DNA from: Clostridia bacterium
Lineage (GTDB): Bacteria; Bacillota; Clostridia; Lutisporales; Lutisporaceae
Assembly (NCBI GenBank): GCA_029256365.1
Contig: JAQSYB010000285.1
Coordinates: 1-5,187, forward strand
DNA length: 5,187 nt
Reading direction: 5' to 3'
Part shown: piece after piece, positions 5,095 through 5,187 of the stretch
Numbering within the stretch: the stretch's first letter is position 1
Layout of the letters: every line of letters begins with the position of its first letter
Notes under the pieces: model-generated
What the model saw: only the letters and a program-made list of their open reading frames with translations
Databases searched by the model: none
What the model was told of the DNA's origin: nothing
Position numbers and translations under genes: made by a program

Positions 5095-5187
5095 TTTAAA
5101 ACCCCTTTAATTCTGCGTACATGATAGAATGTGTTTTGTTAGTTTTATATTAGCGAAGCAACAAAATTATTACATAAAAAGTGCATT
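5095..5187 (-). other. Upstream region of the MBL-lipoprotein gene
   Basis: This 93-base stretch carries the ribosome binding site AAAGGGG (5108-5102) but no coding signal. TATAAA and TATCAT boxes occur on the minus strand, but neither has a -35 hexamer at a suitable distance. The promoter may be weak, depend on an activator, or lie beyond the window. Confidence 0.5.

Overview
The window is AT-rich, with strong AGGAGG-type ribosome binding sites, an S-layer-homology protein, a Gram-positive-type lipoprotein and short intergenic gaps. This fits a low-GC Gram-positive bacterium, most likely an anaerobe of the Clostridia. No gene here fixes the species. There is no rRNA, tRNA, CRISPR array or insertion sequence.

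Layout, left to right. Positions 1-623 (minus) hold the start of a GNAT-type acetyltransferase whose C-terminus runs off the left edge. Positions 690-1019 (minus) hold a small cytoplasmic thioredoxin-like protein with a CGVC centre, which may be read through into the acetyltransferase. Positions 1134-2552 (minus) hold a secreted protein with three SLH repeats and a C-terminal half I do not recognise. This gene has its own promoter and a textbook terminator, so it looks monocistronic. A 286-bp divergent intergenic region (2553-2838) carries two opposed promoters, each associated with a palindrome, and a small GC-rich inverted-repeat island between them. Positions 2839-3786 (plus) hold a full-length tyrosine-recombinase-fold protein in which nearly all catalytic residues are replaced. 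It meets, tail to tail, a minus-strand operon: a lipoprotein with a ComEC-like metallo-beta-lactamase domain and an Ada-like zinc-binding tail (4024-5094), followed by a small DUF3006 protein (3790-4011). A single 12-bp hairpin spanning both stop codons lies between the convergent genes.

How the genes may work together. The MBL lipoprotein and the DUF3006 protein are translationally close (12-nt gap, with the ribosome binding site overlapping the stop codon) and form a recurrent pair, probably acting at or outside the cell surface together or in sequence. The SLH protein is a separate cell-wall-associated product. The most unusual item is the recombinase-like protein. It is intact, has its own promoter and ribosome binding site, but lacks the nucleophilic tyrosine and three other catalytic positions, so it is better read as a DNA-binding protein than as an integrase. 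The palindromes and GC-rich island beside its promoter are natural candidate binding sites, but that link is inference.
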